A DNA stretch of 64,000 nt from Haloechinothrix halophila YIM 93223 (GCF_000504245.1 NZ_KI632509.1:4367502-4431501), one strand, 5' to 3'; shown: positions 8,512 to 18,213, counted from the first letter of the stretch. A program made the numbers and translations. Notes: generated from the sequence alone by a model not told the origin.

Positions 8512-9728
8512 TGTCAGTGCCGTCAACGCAAGCGACGATCCTGCACGCCGACCTCGACGCGTTCTTCGCGTCGGTCGAGCAGCGTGACGATCCCGCATTG
8601 CGGGGACGTCCGGTGCTGGTCGGCGGCGGGGTGGTGCTCGCGGCAAGCTACGAGGCGCGGGCCTACGGCGTGCGCGGCGCGATGGGTGGGGCGCAGGCTC
8701 GGCGGCTCTGCCCGCATGCCGTCGTCGTGCCACCGAGGATGTCGGCGTACGCCGAGGCGAGCAAGGCGGTGTTCGACGTCTTCGAACGGACCAGCCCACA
8801 CGTCGAGGGACTGTCGATCGATGAGGCGTTCCTCGAGGTGTCCGGGCTGCGCGGGATCGCTGGCAGCCCGACCGACATCGCCGCGCGGCTGCGGCACGAG
8901 GTGCGCGAGCGGGTCGGGCTGCCGATCACGGTCGGCGTGGCGCGCACGAAGTTTCTGGCGAAGGTAGCCAGCGGGGTGGCCAAGCCGGACGGCCTGCTGG
9001 TGGTCGAGCCGGACGGTGAGTTGAGCTTCCTGCATCCGCTGCCGGTCGGGAAGCTGTGGGGTGTCGGGCCGGTAACCGAAGCGAGGCTGCGCGATCGGGG
9101 AATGCACACGGTCGGCGACGTCGCCAGGTACAGCGAAGCCACGCTGACCGCGCTACTCGGCCCCGCGGCCGGGCGGCACCTGCATCGACTGGCGCACAAC
9201 CAGGACCCACGCCCCGTGCGACGACGCAAACGGCGCGGTTCGATCGGCGCGCAACGTGCGCTGGGCAGGGCGCCGAAGACGCCCGACGACATCGACGCGG
9301 CACTGACCGGGCTGGTGGAGCGAGTGTGCCGCCGGATGCGCCGAGCGGACCGGCTCGGCCGCACGGTAGTACTGCGGTTGCGGTTCGACGACTACACCCG
9401 CGCGACCCGCTCGCACACCCTGGCCGCGCCGACCGCCAGGACGTCGTTGGTGCTCGCGACCGCGCGACACCTGCTGCGGACGGCCATGCCGCACGTCGAC
9501 CGCGACGGGCTGACACTGATCGGCGTGGCGGTGGCGAATCTCAGGGACGAGGCGTCCGCGCAGTTGGAGCTGCCGTTCTGGACGGGGGACGGTGCTCATC
9601 CCCGCACCGCGGTCGATGTCGATCCCGTGCTGGACGACGTCCGCGAGCGCTTCGGCACCGACGCCATCACCAGAGGCACCCTGCTCGGCCGCTCCCCCGG
9701 CGTCGCGATGCCGACCCTGCCGGATTGA
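8511..9728 (+). CDS. dinB: DNA polymerase IV (Y family)
   Basis: The 405-residue product has the Y-family catalytic residues: HADLDAFFASVE at 12-23 (metal-binding aspartates D14, D16) and LSIDEAFLEV near 102-112. Helix-hairpin-helix (KLWGVGPVTEARLRDRG) and little-finger regions follow. It copies past DNA lesions. No beta-clamp QLxLF pentamer was obvious, but ASAQLELPFW at about 353-362 is a plausible clamp peptide. The GTG at 8511 is preceded by an SOS box rather than a clear ribosome site; a second GTG at 8517 is possible. Convergent with ftsY. Confidence 0.93.
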   Translation: MSVPSTQATILHADLDAFFASVEQRDDPALRGRPVLVGGGVVLAASYEARAYGVRGAMGGAQARRLCPHAVVVPPRMSAYAEASKAVFDVFERTSPHVEGLSIDEAFLEVSGLRGIAGSPTDIAARLRHEVRERVGLPITVGVARTKFLAKVASGVAKPDGLLVVEPDGELSFLHPLPVGKLWGVGPVTEARLRDRGMHTVGDVARYSEATLTALLGPAAGRHLHRLAHNQDPRPVRRRKRRGSIGAQRALGRAPKTPDDIDAALTGLVERVCRRMRRADRLGRTVVLRLRFDDYTRATRSHTLAAPTARTSLVLATARHLLRTAMPHVDRDGLTLIGVAVANLRDEASAQLELPFWTGDGAHPRTAVDVDPVLDDVRERFGTDAITRGTLLGRSPGVAMPTLPD

Positions 9729-9740
9729 GCGGCGCGAGCC

Positions 9741-11165
9741 TCACTCCAGCAGCGCGTCGACGAACGCCTCCGGCTCGAACGGCGCGAGATCGTCCGGGCC
9801 CTCGCCAAGACCGACGAGCTTGACCGGGACACCGAGTTCGCGCTGCACCTGGAAGACGATGCCGCCCTTCGCGGTGCCGTCGAGCTTAGTCAGCACGATG
9901 CCGGTGACGTTGACGACCTCACCGAACACCCTGGCTTGCGCGAGGCCGTTCTGGCCGGTGGTCGCGTCGAGCACCAGTAGCACCTCGTCGACGCGGGCCT
10001 GCTTCTCGACCACCCGCTTGACCTTGCCCAACTCATCCATCAGGCCGGTTTTGGTGTGCAGCCTGCCCGCGGTGTCGACCAGCACGGCGTCCGCCCCAGC
10101 GTCGATGCCGCGCTTGACCGCGTCGAACGCGACCGACGCGGGGTCCGCTCCTTCGTTGCCGCGCACGACCTCCGCTCCGACGCGCTCCGACCAGGTCTGC
10201 AACTGGTCCGCCGCCGCCGCGCGGAAGGTGTCCGCCGCACCGAGCACGACCTTGTGGTCCTGCCCGACCAGCACACGGGCGAGCTTGCCGGTGGTGGTGG
10301 TCTTGCCGGTGCCGTTGACGCCCGCGACCAGCACGACGGCGGGACGCTTGCTGCCGTCGACGTCGTGCGGCAATGCGCGCACCGACCGCTCCAGCTCCGG
10401 ATGCAGCGCGTTGACCAGCACCTCACGCAGCACCGTGCGCGCCTGCTCGGACGACCGCACGCCCCGCGCATGCAGCTCTTCACGCAGCTGGGTGACGATC
10501 TCGGTGGTGGTCGCCGCGCCGAGATCCGCGACGAGCAGCGTGTCCTCGACTTCTTCCCAGGAATCCTCGTCGAGGTCACCAGCGCCGAGCAGGCCGACGA
10601 GGCTCTGCCCGAACGCAGAACGGGACTTCGACAGTTTGCCGCGCAACCGACCGAGCCTGCCCGCTGGCGGTTCGATCTCCTCCAGTGGCTCGGCCTGAGG
10701 TTCGGGCGCGGCCTGCGGTGCGGATTCCGGCTCCGCCGGCCGCGCTGGTGCCTCGGTGTCGGCAGGGCGCTCCGGGGCCGCCGCGGTCGACTGCTCCGGC
10801 ACCTCCTCGGTGTCAGCAGGGGCAGTCTGCTCACTGGGGAGCGTGACGTCGACGATGCCGCGGCGCGGCGACTCACGGGGCACGGCGGCGTCGTCCCCGA
10901 CGCCGGGCTCGCCATCGGTCTCGGGGCGCTCCTCGACCGGATGGTCGGGCGGGGTGCCGCTCTGCCGCTGTTCGGTGCCACCGGGTGCCAGCGCGATCCC
11001 GCCACCGGCGCTATAGCCCTGCCCCGACGGGGCGCCTCCCTCGTCGGCGCGCCCCTGCTCACGCAGGCTGATCTTGCGCTTGCGGGAGAGCGTGAATCCC
11101 GCGACGAGCGCGACCGTCAGCAGGATGACGACGCCGAGGATGACCCATAACCAGAGGTTGTCCAT
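9741..11165 (-). CDS. ftsY: Signal recognition particle receptor
   Basis: From the ATG at 11165 the protein has 474 residues: one N-terminal membrane segment (about 4-27), a long acidic, proline- and glutamate-rich linker (about 30-165), then the NG GTPase domain with GVNGTGKTTT (G1), DTFRAAA, VDTAGRLHTK (G3) and TKLDGTAKGG (G4). It docks SRP-ribosome complexes at the membrane. It would normally follow smc directly; here a group II intron lies between. The start was chosen because the family begins with the membrane segment. Confidence 0.95.
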   Translation of the reverse strand: MDNLWLWVILGVVILLTVALVAGFTLSRKRKISLREQGRADEGGAPSGQGYSAGGGIALAPGGTEQRQSGTPPDHPVEERPETDGEPGVGDDAAVPRESPRRGIVDVTLPSEQTAPADTEEVPEQSTAAAPERPADTEAPARPAEPESAPQAAPEPQAEPLEEIEPPAGRLGRLRGKLSKSRSAFGQSLVGLLGAGDLDEDSWEEVEDTLLVADLGAATTTEIVTQLREELHARGVRSSEQARTVLREVLVNALHPELERSVRALPHDVDGSKRPAVVLVAGVNGTGKTTTTGKLARVLVGQDHKVVLGAADTFRAAAADQLQTWSERVGAEVVRGNEGADPASVAFDAVKRGIDAGADAVLVDTAGRLHTKTGLMDELGKVKRVVEKQARVDEVLLVLDATTGQNGLAQARVFGEVVNVTGIVLTKLDGTAKGGIVFQVQRELGVPVKLVGLGEGPDDLAPFEPEAFVDALLE

Positions 11166-11281
11166 CACGAAACCATCCTCCCATCCGGTCGTGCGCGGCA
11201 GGGATGGCGGTATTGGTTGTGCGAGGACACCAGGCACCCGAGTCGGGTGGCCCGGGGGAATCTCACCCCCGGGCTCCCTCA

Positions 11282-11315
11282 GAACGGAGCGTGACAGTCT
11301 CCCGTCACTCCGCTC
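11282..11315 (-). ncRNA. Group II intron domain V hairpin
   Basis: The minus strand reads GAGCGGAGTGACGG, then GAGA, then CTGTCACGCTCCGTTC: a 34-nt hairpin matching the size and pattern of the catalytic domain V (AGC triad region, GNRA-like tetraloop, two-base bulge). It begins three bases after the maturase stop codon at 11319-11321, the usual position. Confidence 0.75.
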
Positions 11316-11318
11316 TTC

Positions 11319-12581
11319 TCATCGCAGTCCCGCAAACGTGCGCACCCACCGCCAGTGGGTGAACAGTTCGGGCTCTCGATCGACGAGTCCGAACCACCAC
11401 TGGGTGAAGCAGCGGTAGCCGCGCAGTCGCTTGTACTTCTTGCCTGCCCAGCGCATCAGGTAGGTGTTGATGCGCTGAAGGAGGGGATACATCTTCGACC
11501 GGTAGAACCGGCCATAGTAGTTAATCCAGCCCGCCACGATCGGGTTGATCGCCTCGGCGAGCTCGTCCAGGTCGTACCTGGTGCGTCGGTGGAGCCGCCA
11601 GCGGCGGACCTGCGCGTGCATCTTCTTGAGCGCGTCCTTGCTGACGGCAGGCTGGAAACTGACGAACAGCGTCCCGCCCTTGTCCACCGCTGCTCGCGGC
11701 TGAAACGTGTAGCCCAGGAACGTAAACGACGTGTGCTCGTACGCACCGCGCCGATTGTTGTCCTTGCAGTACACGATCCGGGTCTTGTCGGGATGCAGTT
11801 GCAGCCCCAGACCCTCCAGCCGCTCGGCCAGCGCCGCCCGCACCTGGCGGGCTTGGCGCTCGGTCACACAGTGCACGACCGCATCATCGGCGTAACGTTC
11901 GAACTCCACGGTCGGGAACTCCCGAGCCAGGAACATGTCGAACGCGTAGTGCAGCACCACATTCGCCAGGACCGGGGAGACCGCCGATCCCTGCGGGGTA
12001 CCGCGATCCCGCTCGACCAGGGTGCCATCGGGCAGCTGCAGCGGCGCTGTGAGCCACCGCTTCACATACAGCAGCACCCATTTGCGGTCGGTATTGACCT
12101 TGACCGCCTTGACGACGAGACCGTGATCCAGCGAGTCGAAGAACTTACGGATGTCAAGATCGAGCACCCAGTCCTTCTTCCAACACCGCGTCCGGCACCG
12201 GGCCAGCGCATCATGCGCGGACCTGCCCGGCCGATACCCGTAGGAGTCGGGATGAAAGATCGACTCCGTCCGGGGTTCCAACTGCAGCGCGACCACGGTC
12301 TGCGCGATCCGGTCCGCCACGGTCGGAACCCCAAGGATCCGGGTCCCGTCGCCATGCGGCTTCGGTATCTCCACCGCCTTCACCGCAGGCGGAAAATACG
12401 TCCCCGACGACATCCGATTCCAGATCTTGTACAGATTGTTCCGCAGATCGGTCTCGAACATCTCCATCGTCACGCCATCCACCCCAGCGGCACCCTTATT
12501 GGCCTTAACGCGCCGATACGCCTCCCACACCAGTTGCTTCGAAATATCAAACGACTTGTCCACCGGACCTGACTTGCCCAC
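11319..12581 (-). CDS. ltrA: Group II intron reverse transcriptase/maturase
   Basis: The 420-residue protein contains the reverse transcriptase blocks RIAQTVVALQLEP, LDLDIRKFFDSLDH (about 140-153) and the catalytic YADD at 230-233, followed by a maturase X domain (about 300-400). There is no C-terminal HNH endonuclease, as in bacterial classes C to F, so mobility would rely on target DNA being single-stranded or nicked at forks. It binds its own intron RNA for splicing and reverse transcription. The frame is intact with all catalytic residues, which suggests a recent or active element. Confidence 0.93.
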   Translation of the reverse strand: MGKSGPVDKSFDISKQLVWEAYRRVKANKGAAGVDGVTMEMFETDLRNNLYKIWNRMSSGTYFPPAVKAVEIPKPHGDGTRILGVPTVADRIAQTVVALQLEPRTESIFHPDSYGYRPGRSAHDALARCRTRCWKKDWVLDLDIRKFFDSLDHGLVVKAVKVNTDRKWVLLYVKRWLTAPLQLPDGTLVERDRGTPQGSAVSPVLANVVLHYAFDMFLAREFPTVEFERYADDAVVHCVTERQARQVRAALAERLEGLGLQLHPDKTRIVYCKDNNRRGAYEHTSFTFLGYTFQPRAAVDKGGTLFVSFQPAVSKDALKKMHAQVRRWRLHRRTRYDLDELAEAINPIVAGWINYYGRFYRSKMYPLLQRINTYLMRWAGKKYKRLRGYRCFTQWWFGLVDREPELFTHWRWVRTFAGLR

Positions 12582-13229
12582 CCGTCTCCTCCCGCGAGGA
12601 CAGCTGTCCCCGGGTTGCTCGTGCGACCAAATCCACGATGAGCCGGCCCCTTCGCTCCACCCCCATTACAGGGCTTCACCACTACTACGAGCCGGTCCGC
12701 CAGCGAGCGCCGCCTCGGTACTCAACGCCTCCGGTTTCCGCCGTCGGCGCGCTCCCTCTCGCACACCCGCACCGCCGGGTGTGGACGTGCAGTATCGACA
12801 CTCGCCTTCCCACGTTCCGCGCAGGAGCCGCAGACCAGACTCACGCCGCCTTCATGCCGGACACCACCTGGCCAATAAGTGGGCACCCACCAGGCTCATC
12901 CCGGGAACTCAACTTCTCCCCGGTTTCGATGCCACCTAATAGTTTCGACACCTCAACAGCGGTTCGCTCGCGCTCGTCTTCCTGATCCCCACCTGACACC
13001 TCTCGGGTGCCTTTTCCTCATCGCTCACCACGACGGTCTTCAGCCAACGCAGCATGAGGCGGTTTGACGCCTGCCCCCACAGGCCGACGCCGAAGGGCCA
13101 CAACCTTCATCTCCCACACAGCACCGCATCAAGAAGCCCTACCTACATCCAGACTCCTCTCCACGCTCGTGGCGCACAGTCGATCAACTTCGCGACCGCC
13201 GCGGGTGACGGGAGACGCGCCGAGCGGCC

Positions 13230-16200
13230 CTACGCCGGGATCGGCTCGCCCTCGCGCAGCCGCTGGGAAATGACCTTGGTGATGCCGTCGCCAGCCATGC
13301 TGACGCCGTAGAGCGCGTCGGCGATCTCCATGGTCGGCTTCTGGTGGGTGATCACGATGAGCTGCGAGTTCTCCCGCAACCGCTCAAGCAACCCGAGCAG
13401 CCGACGCATGTTGGTGTCATCCAACGCGGCCTCGACCTCATCGAGGACGTAGAACGGCGACGGCCGCGCCCGGAAGATCGCCACCAGCATCGCGACCGCG
13501 ACCAGCGACTTCTCCCCACCGGAGAGCAGCGACAGCCGCTTGACCTTCTTGCCGGGTGGCCGGGCCTCGACGTCGACGCCGGTGGCGAGCATGTCACCTG
13601 GCTCGGTGAGCACCATCCTGCCCTCGCCACCGGGGAACAGCGCCGCGAACACGGTCTCGAACTCGCGTGCCACGTCCTCGTAGGCCGAGGTGAACACTTC
13701 GAGGATCTTGTCGTCGACGTCGGAGATCACCGAGAGCAGGTCCTCGCGGGTGGCCTTGAGGTCTTCGAGCTGCGTCGACAGGAACTTGTAGCGTTCCTCC
13801 AGCGCGGCGTACTCCTCCAGCGCGAGCGGGTTGACCTTGCCAAGCGTCGCGAGGTCACGCTCGGCTCGCTTGAGCCTGCGCTCCTGCTCGCCCCGGTCGT
13901 ACGGGATCGGCTGCGGCTCGCTGACCTCCTCACCGCGTTCCTTCGCGGCCTCGTACTCGACCATCTCACCCGGGCTGGCAGGCACCGGCAGGTCCGGCCC
14001 GTACTCGTTGACCAGGTCCTCCAGCCCGATGCCGAACTCCTCGGCGATCTTGGTCTCCAGCTGCTCCAGTCGCATTCGCTGCTCAGCGCGCACCACCTCG
14101 TCGCGGTGCACGGCGTTGGTCAACTTCTCCAGCTCGGCGGACAGCTCGCGCGCCTTCGTGCGCACCTGCGCGAGCGCGTCCTCGCGGGACTGCCGCTGCT
14201 GCTGGATCGCGTCCCGCTCGGCAGCGGCGCGCTGCAACGACACCTCGATGCGCTCCAGCGCGACCTCGCCGCCGTCGACCACCGCGGCGGCCACTTCGGC
14301 CCCGCGCTGCCGGGCGATGCGGGCCTGCTCGGCGCGTTCCCGCGCCTGCCGCTCGGCCTGCGCGGCTCGCAGCAGCGAGTCCGCCCTCCCCGCGATGCCG
14401 CGCGCCCGTTCCTCGGAGGTCCGCAACGCCAACCGGGCATCCATCTCCTGCTGCCTGATCTCGGTGACGGCGGCAGCGGCCTCGTCCCGCTCGGTGGTGT
14501 CCGGATCGTCGTCAACCGGCTGATCAGACACCGCGGTGAGCCGTTCTTCCAGCTCAGCGAGCTGCTCTAACGCGGACTGCCTGCTCGCCTCGACCTTGTC
14601 GCGCTGCTGACGCAGCCGCTCCACCTCGGCCTCCGCCGAGCGCGCCGCCTGCCGCAGCCGGTCAAGCCGCTCCGCGACGCGAGCCTTGTCGATCTTCGAC
14701 TCGGAGATCGCCTCGCGGGCCTGGCCGACCTCATCCCGGCGGGCCTGCTGCTCCGCCCGCGCGCCTTCCAGTTCAGCGGTGATGCGTTCCAGGGAGCGCT
14801 GCGCCTCGATGAGCCGATCTTCTGCCTCGTCAACGGCGGCTTGCACTTCGAGCACGCTTTCGCTGCGCGCGGACCCGCCGAACGCGAAATGCGCGCCGAG
14901 GACGTCGCCCTCGCTGGTCACGGCGCTGACATCGGGGTGATCGCGGACCAGCGCCTCGGCGGCGGGCAGGTCGGCGACGAGCGCCATCTTCTCCAGCGCA
15001 AGCTCGACGGCGGGCCGCAGTTCCTCCGGCGCTGAGACGACGTCACGCGCCCAGCGGGCACCGTCCGGCAGCGCGGGCCAGCTCGCGGGGTCGATGGCCG
15101 CGGCCGCGCCGCCGAGCAGCAGCGACGCCCTGCCGGACTCCTGTTCCTTGAGGTATTTCAACGCGATCAGCGCGTCCTCACCACAGCGCACCGCGACGGC
15201 GTCAGCGACCGGTCCGAGCGCGGCGGCCAGCGCGACCTCGTGGCCCGGCTCCACGGTCAACAACGCGGCGACCGACCCGAGCAGGCCCGGCAGTTGTCCC
15301 GTGGCGCTGAGCAGGTCGCCCGCGCCGTCCTTGCGGGCGAGGCCCATCGACAGCGCGTCAACTCGCGCCTTCTCGCTCGCGATCTCGCGCTCGGCCGCGC
15401 GTTCGGCCTCGACCAGCTCCGCGACCCGCGCCTTGGCGGCGTCGTTGGCGCGCATAGCCCGCTCAAGACGTTCGGTGAGGTCGCTGTCGTCGGTCTCAGG
15501 GTCGCCCTCGGCGGCCTTGGCCTCTTCCAGCTCCTCGGTCGCGGTCTCCGCGCGGGCGCTGGCCTCCTCGATGGCGGTGGTGAGGCGGTCGATCTCCTCC
15601 GACGTGGCGCCCGTCTTGCTGCGCAGCGCCTCGACCTGGCCGGACAGCTTCGCGATGCCCTCGCGCCGGTCCGCGACGGCCCGCACGGCGGCCATGTGGG
15701 CGCGCTCGGCGTCCTGCGCCTGGCGTTCCATCTCCTCCCGACGCTCGATGACGCTGGACAGCGCCGCTCGCGCCTGCTCGACCTCCTCGGTCAGCTCGGC
15801 CTCGCGCTCGGCGGCCTCCTCGGCCTCGATCTCCAGCTCTTCCGGATCCTTACCGCTGGACGGCATGGGTTCCTCTTCGGAGAGGTGGCGCTGCCGCTCG
15901 ACGGCGAGCCGGACAGTGCCGCGCAGTCGTTCCGCCAGCGAAGAGAGCTTGTACCAGGTGTCCTGCGCGGCGGAGAGCTTCGGCGCGTCCTCGGCGAGGG
16001 CTTCCTCCAGCTCGGTCTGTTGCGTGCTGACGGCTTCGTACTCGTGCTCGACCTCATCGCGCCGCTGCTTCACGCGTGCCTCGTCGGCCTCGTCCTTGGC
16101 GATGGCCTCGCGCTGGCCGACCAGGTCGTCGGCGTAGAGGCGCAACTTGGCGTCACGCAGCTCGGACTGCACCGCCTGTGCCTTGCGCGCGATCTCTGCC

Positions 16201-16823
16201 TGCTTGCCGAGTGGTTTGAGCTGCCTGCGCAGTTCGGCGGTCAGGTCGTTGAGCCGGTCCAGATTGCCCTGCATCGCGTTGAGCTTGCGCAGCGCCTTTT
16301 CCTTGCGCTTGCGATGCTTGAGCACACCCGCTGCCTCTTCGATGAAGGCACGGCGATCTTCTGGCTTGGACTGCAGGATCTCGGACAGCTGTCCCTGCCC
16401 GACGATGACGTGCATCTCCCTGCCGATACCGGAGTCGGACAGCATCTCCTGAATGTCGAGCAGGCGGCAACTGTCGCCGTTGATCTCATACTCGCTGGCG
16501 CCGTCGCGGAACATCCTGCGGGTGATGGACACCTCGGTGTAATCGATCGGCAGCGCACCGTCCGAGTTATCGATGGTCAGCGTGACCTCGGCGCGGCCGA
16601 GCGGGGATCGGCCGGACGTGCCAGCGAAGATGACGTCTTCCATCTTGCCGCCGCGCAGGTCCTTGGCGCCCTGGGTACCCATGACCCAGCGCAGCGCGTC
16701 CAGCACGTTGGACTTGCCGGAGCCATTGGGGCCGACGACGCAGGTGATACCTGGTTCGAAGCGCAGCGTCGTCGCCGATGCGAAGGACTTGAACCCCTTC
16801 AGCGTCAAGCTCTTCAAATGCAC
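13230..16823 (-). CDS. smc: Chromosome segregation protein SMC
   Basis: From the GTG at 16823 the product is 1197 residues, normal for bacterial SMC. It has Walker A GPNGSGKS at 31-38, a long coiled coil, a hinge domain about 500-660, a second coiled coil, and the C-terminal signature LLSGGEKSL with Walker B YVLDEVEAALDD. It forms the condensin ring that organises the chromosome. The GTG start was chosen because SMC proteins begin with xHLKSLTLKGFKSF and GAAGGG lies upstream. The 3' spacer to ftsY carries the group II intron. Confidence 0.97.
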   Translation of the reverse strand: MHLKSLTLKGFKSFASATTLRFEPGITCVVGPNGSGKSNVLDALRWVMGTQGAKDLRGGKMEDVIFAGTSGRSPLGRAEVTLTIDNSDGALPIDYTEVSITRRMFRDGASEYEINGDSCRLLDIQEMLSDSGIGREMHVIVGQGQLSEILQSKPEDRRAFIEEAAGVLKHRKRKEKALRKLNAMQGNLDRLNDLTAELRRQLKPLGKQAEIARKAQAVQSELRDAKLRLYADDLVGQREAIAKDEADEARVKQRRDEVEHEYEAVSTQQTELEEALAEDAPKLSAAQDTWYKLSSLAERLRGTVRLAVERQRHLSEEEPMPSSGKDPEELEIEAEEAAEREAELTEEVEQARAALSSVIERREEMERQAQDAERAHMAAVRAVADRREGIAKLSGQVEALRSKTGATSEEIDRLTTAIEEASARAETATEELEEAKAAEGDPETDDSDLTERLERAMRANDAAKARVAELVEAERAAEREIASEKARVDALSMGLARKDGAGDLLSATGQLPGLLGSVAALLTVEPGHEVALAAALGPVADAVAVRCGEDALIALKYLKEQESGRASLLLGGAAAAIDPASWPALPDGARWARDVVSAPEELRPAVELALEKMALVADLPAAEALVRDHPDVSAVTSEGDVLGAHFAFGGSARSESVLEVQAAVDEAEDRLIEAQRSLERITAELEGARAEQQARRDEVGQAREAISESKIDKARVAERLDRLRQAARSAEAEVERLRQQRDKVEASRQSALEQLAELEERLTAVSDQPVDDDPDTTERDEAAAAVTEIRQQEMDARLALRTSEERARGIAGRADSLLRAAQAERQARERAEQARIARQRGAEVAAAVVDGGEVALERIEVSLQRAAAERDAIQQQRQSREDALAQVRTKARELSAELEKLTNAVHRDEVVRAEQRMRLEQLETKIAEEFGIGLEDLVNEYGPDLPVPASPGEMVEYEAAKERGEEVSEPQPIPYDRGEQERRLKRAERDLATLGKVNPLALEEYAALEERYKFLSTQLEDLKATREDLLSVISDVDDKILEVFTSAYEDVAREFETVFAALFPGGEGRMVLTEPGDMLATGVDVEARPPGKKVKRLSLLSGGEKSLVAVAMLVAIFRARPSPFYVLDEVEAALDDTNMRRLLGLLERLRENSQLIVITHQKPTMEIADALYGVSMAGDGITKVISQRLREGEPIPA

Positions 16824-16978
16824 AAGTGACGACCCTTCATAGTCCGCGTCAAGCCACACATCGTACCGGCGGCCCAGTACGGGGTTCGCACTGCTCGGCG
16901 TGTGTCAGGCGGCATTCACTCGCAGGAGGGTCTCTCCCGCACCACCAGGCTCACCAGCCCCGTGAGTCACCCAGCGCA

Positions 16979-17275
16979 TCACCGTTGTGCGAAGTCCGAC
17001 AGGGTCCCTTTGGGCTCGGACCAGCGTTCCACGACAGTGTCCACCCAACCGGGTGTATTGCCGGAGCGTAGCGCGGCCAGCAGTCGCTCGCAGTGATCAC
17101 GCGGCCCTTCCGCGACGACCTCCACCCTGCCGTCGGAAAGGTTGCTCGCATGGCCGACGAGTCCAAGCTCCAACGCCTTGCTGCGCGTCCACCAGCGGAA
17201 ACCGACGCCCTGCACCGCGCCGTGCACCCACGCGGTCATTCGGGCGTGCTCACGTACGTCGCTCACAGAATCCAT
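16979..17275 (-). CDS. acyP: Acylphosphatase
   Basis: The 98-residue protein carries the active-site loop GAVQGVGFRWW, in which the arginine binds the acyl phosphate, and the catalytic Asn in HASNLSDGRVEVVAEG. It hydrolyses carboxyl-phosphate bonds of small metabolites. Size is slightly above the family norm; an internal ATG at 17239 would give 86 residues and is an alternative start. It lies upstream of smc in the same orientation, as in mycobacteria. The 155-bp gap to smc shows nothing clear. Confidence 0.9.
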   Translation of the reverse strand: MDSVSDVREHARMTAWVHGAVQGVGFRWWTRSKALELGLVGHASNLSDGRVEVVAEGPRDHCERLLAALRSGNTPGWVDTVVERWSEPKGTLSDFAQR

Positions 17276-17425
17276 GGTGCCCTACTACCCTCCGAAGTCA
17301 GTTATGCACGCCTCATGACACCTGAGAGGTGTCAGACTCACTCGTCGGTGATACAGTTCGCACCGCCTCCGTGAAATAGCTGTTCTGCTGCGGCCCCGAC
17401 CGCGTCCCAGGAACAAGGAGCCTGT

Positions 17426-18097
17426 ATGCCCCCGACTGGCTCTGCCGATGAGCCGCGCGTCACCGTGGCACCCCCGACCGTCGGCGACGCCAAATCCCGC
17501 AGGGCCGGATACCTCGCACTGCTCGCGAGCGGCCTGATCACCGCGACCGCCTTCGCTGGCATCGCGGACATCGCTGGCACCACCATGAACACCGCCAGCC
17601 CACCCCCGACACAGGACTACGAGCGCGCACCGTCCGACTCCGGCGACGGCTCGGACCTGATCCCCGGCAACGCGAGCCCTGAGAGTGAGGACGTCGCCGT
17701 CAGCGGCGCCGCGGCCACGGACAAGCTCGGCGCGTCGAAGCCGAAGACGACCACGCCCACCACCGTGATCATGACCAACCCGGACGGCACGACCACGACC
17801 ACGGTCATCCGGCCGGACGGCACGACCACGACCACGACGGCGGACTCGACCAGCACGACGACATCGGGCTCGACCGAGCGGTCCTCGACGTCCAGCAGCA
17901 GTCCCGGCACCACCACGTCGACCTCCGAGACACAGCCGACGACGTCGGAGACGACGACCACCGAGACCACGACCACGACCACGACGTCGGAGACGTCGGA
18001 GACGTCGGAGACGACCACGACATCCGAGACGTCTGAGTCGACCACCACGACAACCCAAGGCACGCAATCCGGTGGCGACGGCGGCGGGGACGAGTAG
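17426..18097 (+). CDS. Thr/Ser-rich single-pass membrane protein, function unknown
   Basis: This 223-residue protein has a basic cytosolic N-terminus, one hydrophobic segment at about 27-49 and then a low-complexity exterior part dominated by Thr, Ser and Glu (runs such as TTTTTTSETSETSETTTT). Two short PDGTTTTT repeats lie in the middle. At DNA level the 3' part contains tandem GACGTCGGA units near 17990-18020. It looks like a wall-spanning or glycosylated stalk; no enzymatic domain is visible. AAGGAG precedes the ATG. It is divergent from acyP. Confidence 0.7.
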   Translation: MPPTGSADEPRVTVAPPTVGDAKSRRAGYLALLASGLITATAFAGIADIAGTTMNTASPPPTQDYERAPSDSGDGSDLIPGNASPESEDVAVSGAAATDKLGASKPKTTTPTTVIMTNPDGTTTTTVIRPDGTTTTTTADSTSTTTSGSTERSSTSSSSPGTTTSTSETQPTTSETTTTETTTTTTTSETSETSETTTTSETSESTTTTTQGTQSGGDGGGDE

Positions 18098-18150
18098 ACC
18101 TGCCCGGCCCACCACGTTTGATCAAGCACCTAACGCACAGTTGATCTCCG

Positions 18151-18213
18151 TTGCTCCCTGGCTGACCATCTTGACCGGACATTCGGGACGAATTTTGGTA
18201 ACCGAGGGAGCAA
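18151..18213. other. Long-range inverted repeat, attenuator-like, with a possible 14-codon ORF
   Basis: TTGCTCCCT at 18151-18159 pairs perfectly with AGGGAGCAA at 18205-18213, and flanking bases (GGCTGACC with GGTAACCG) extend the stem with mismatches. The right arm contains a GAGGGAG ribosome-like site just before an ATG at 18213, which opens a 14-codon ORF ending in TGA at 18257. The structure sits in the 223-bp gap between the convergent Thr-rich and mutM genes. A smaller GGCGAG/CTCGCC hairpin at 18283-18299 may be a terminator. Function not known. Confidence 0.35.

Larger units (their letters stand above)
11242..13177 (-). mobile_element. Group II intron (about 1.94 kb) with maturase ORF
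   Basis: On the minus strand the element begins with GTGCGCC at 13177, the conserved 5' end of group II introns, and ends near CACCCGAC at 11242. It contains a reverse transcriptase gene, a 34-nt domain V hairpin and a GC-rich domain VI hairpin (stem 11250-11258 with 11266-11274). The 5' portion 12582-13177 is structured non-coding intron RNA (domains I-IV). It sits in the smc-ftsY spacer in the same orientation as both genes, so splicing would restore a spacer of about 128 nt. Boundaries are read from motifs only. Confidence 0.82.

Noticed and set aside
11166-11241. A second insertion end or target repeat next to the intron
   Set aside because: No target duplication was seen at 13178 and 11241, as expected for a group II intron and unlike an insertion sequence.
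15240-16829. 529-codon open frame antisense to smc
   Set aside because: Composition is Leu/Gly/Arg-biased and featureless; smc on the other strand has all motifs and correct length.
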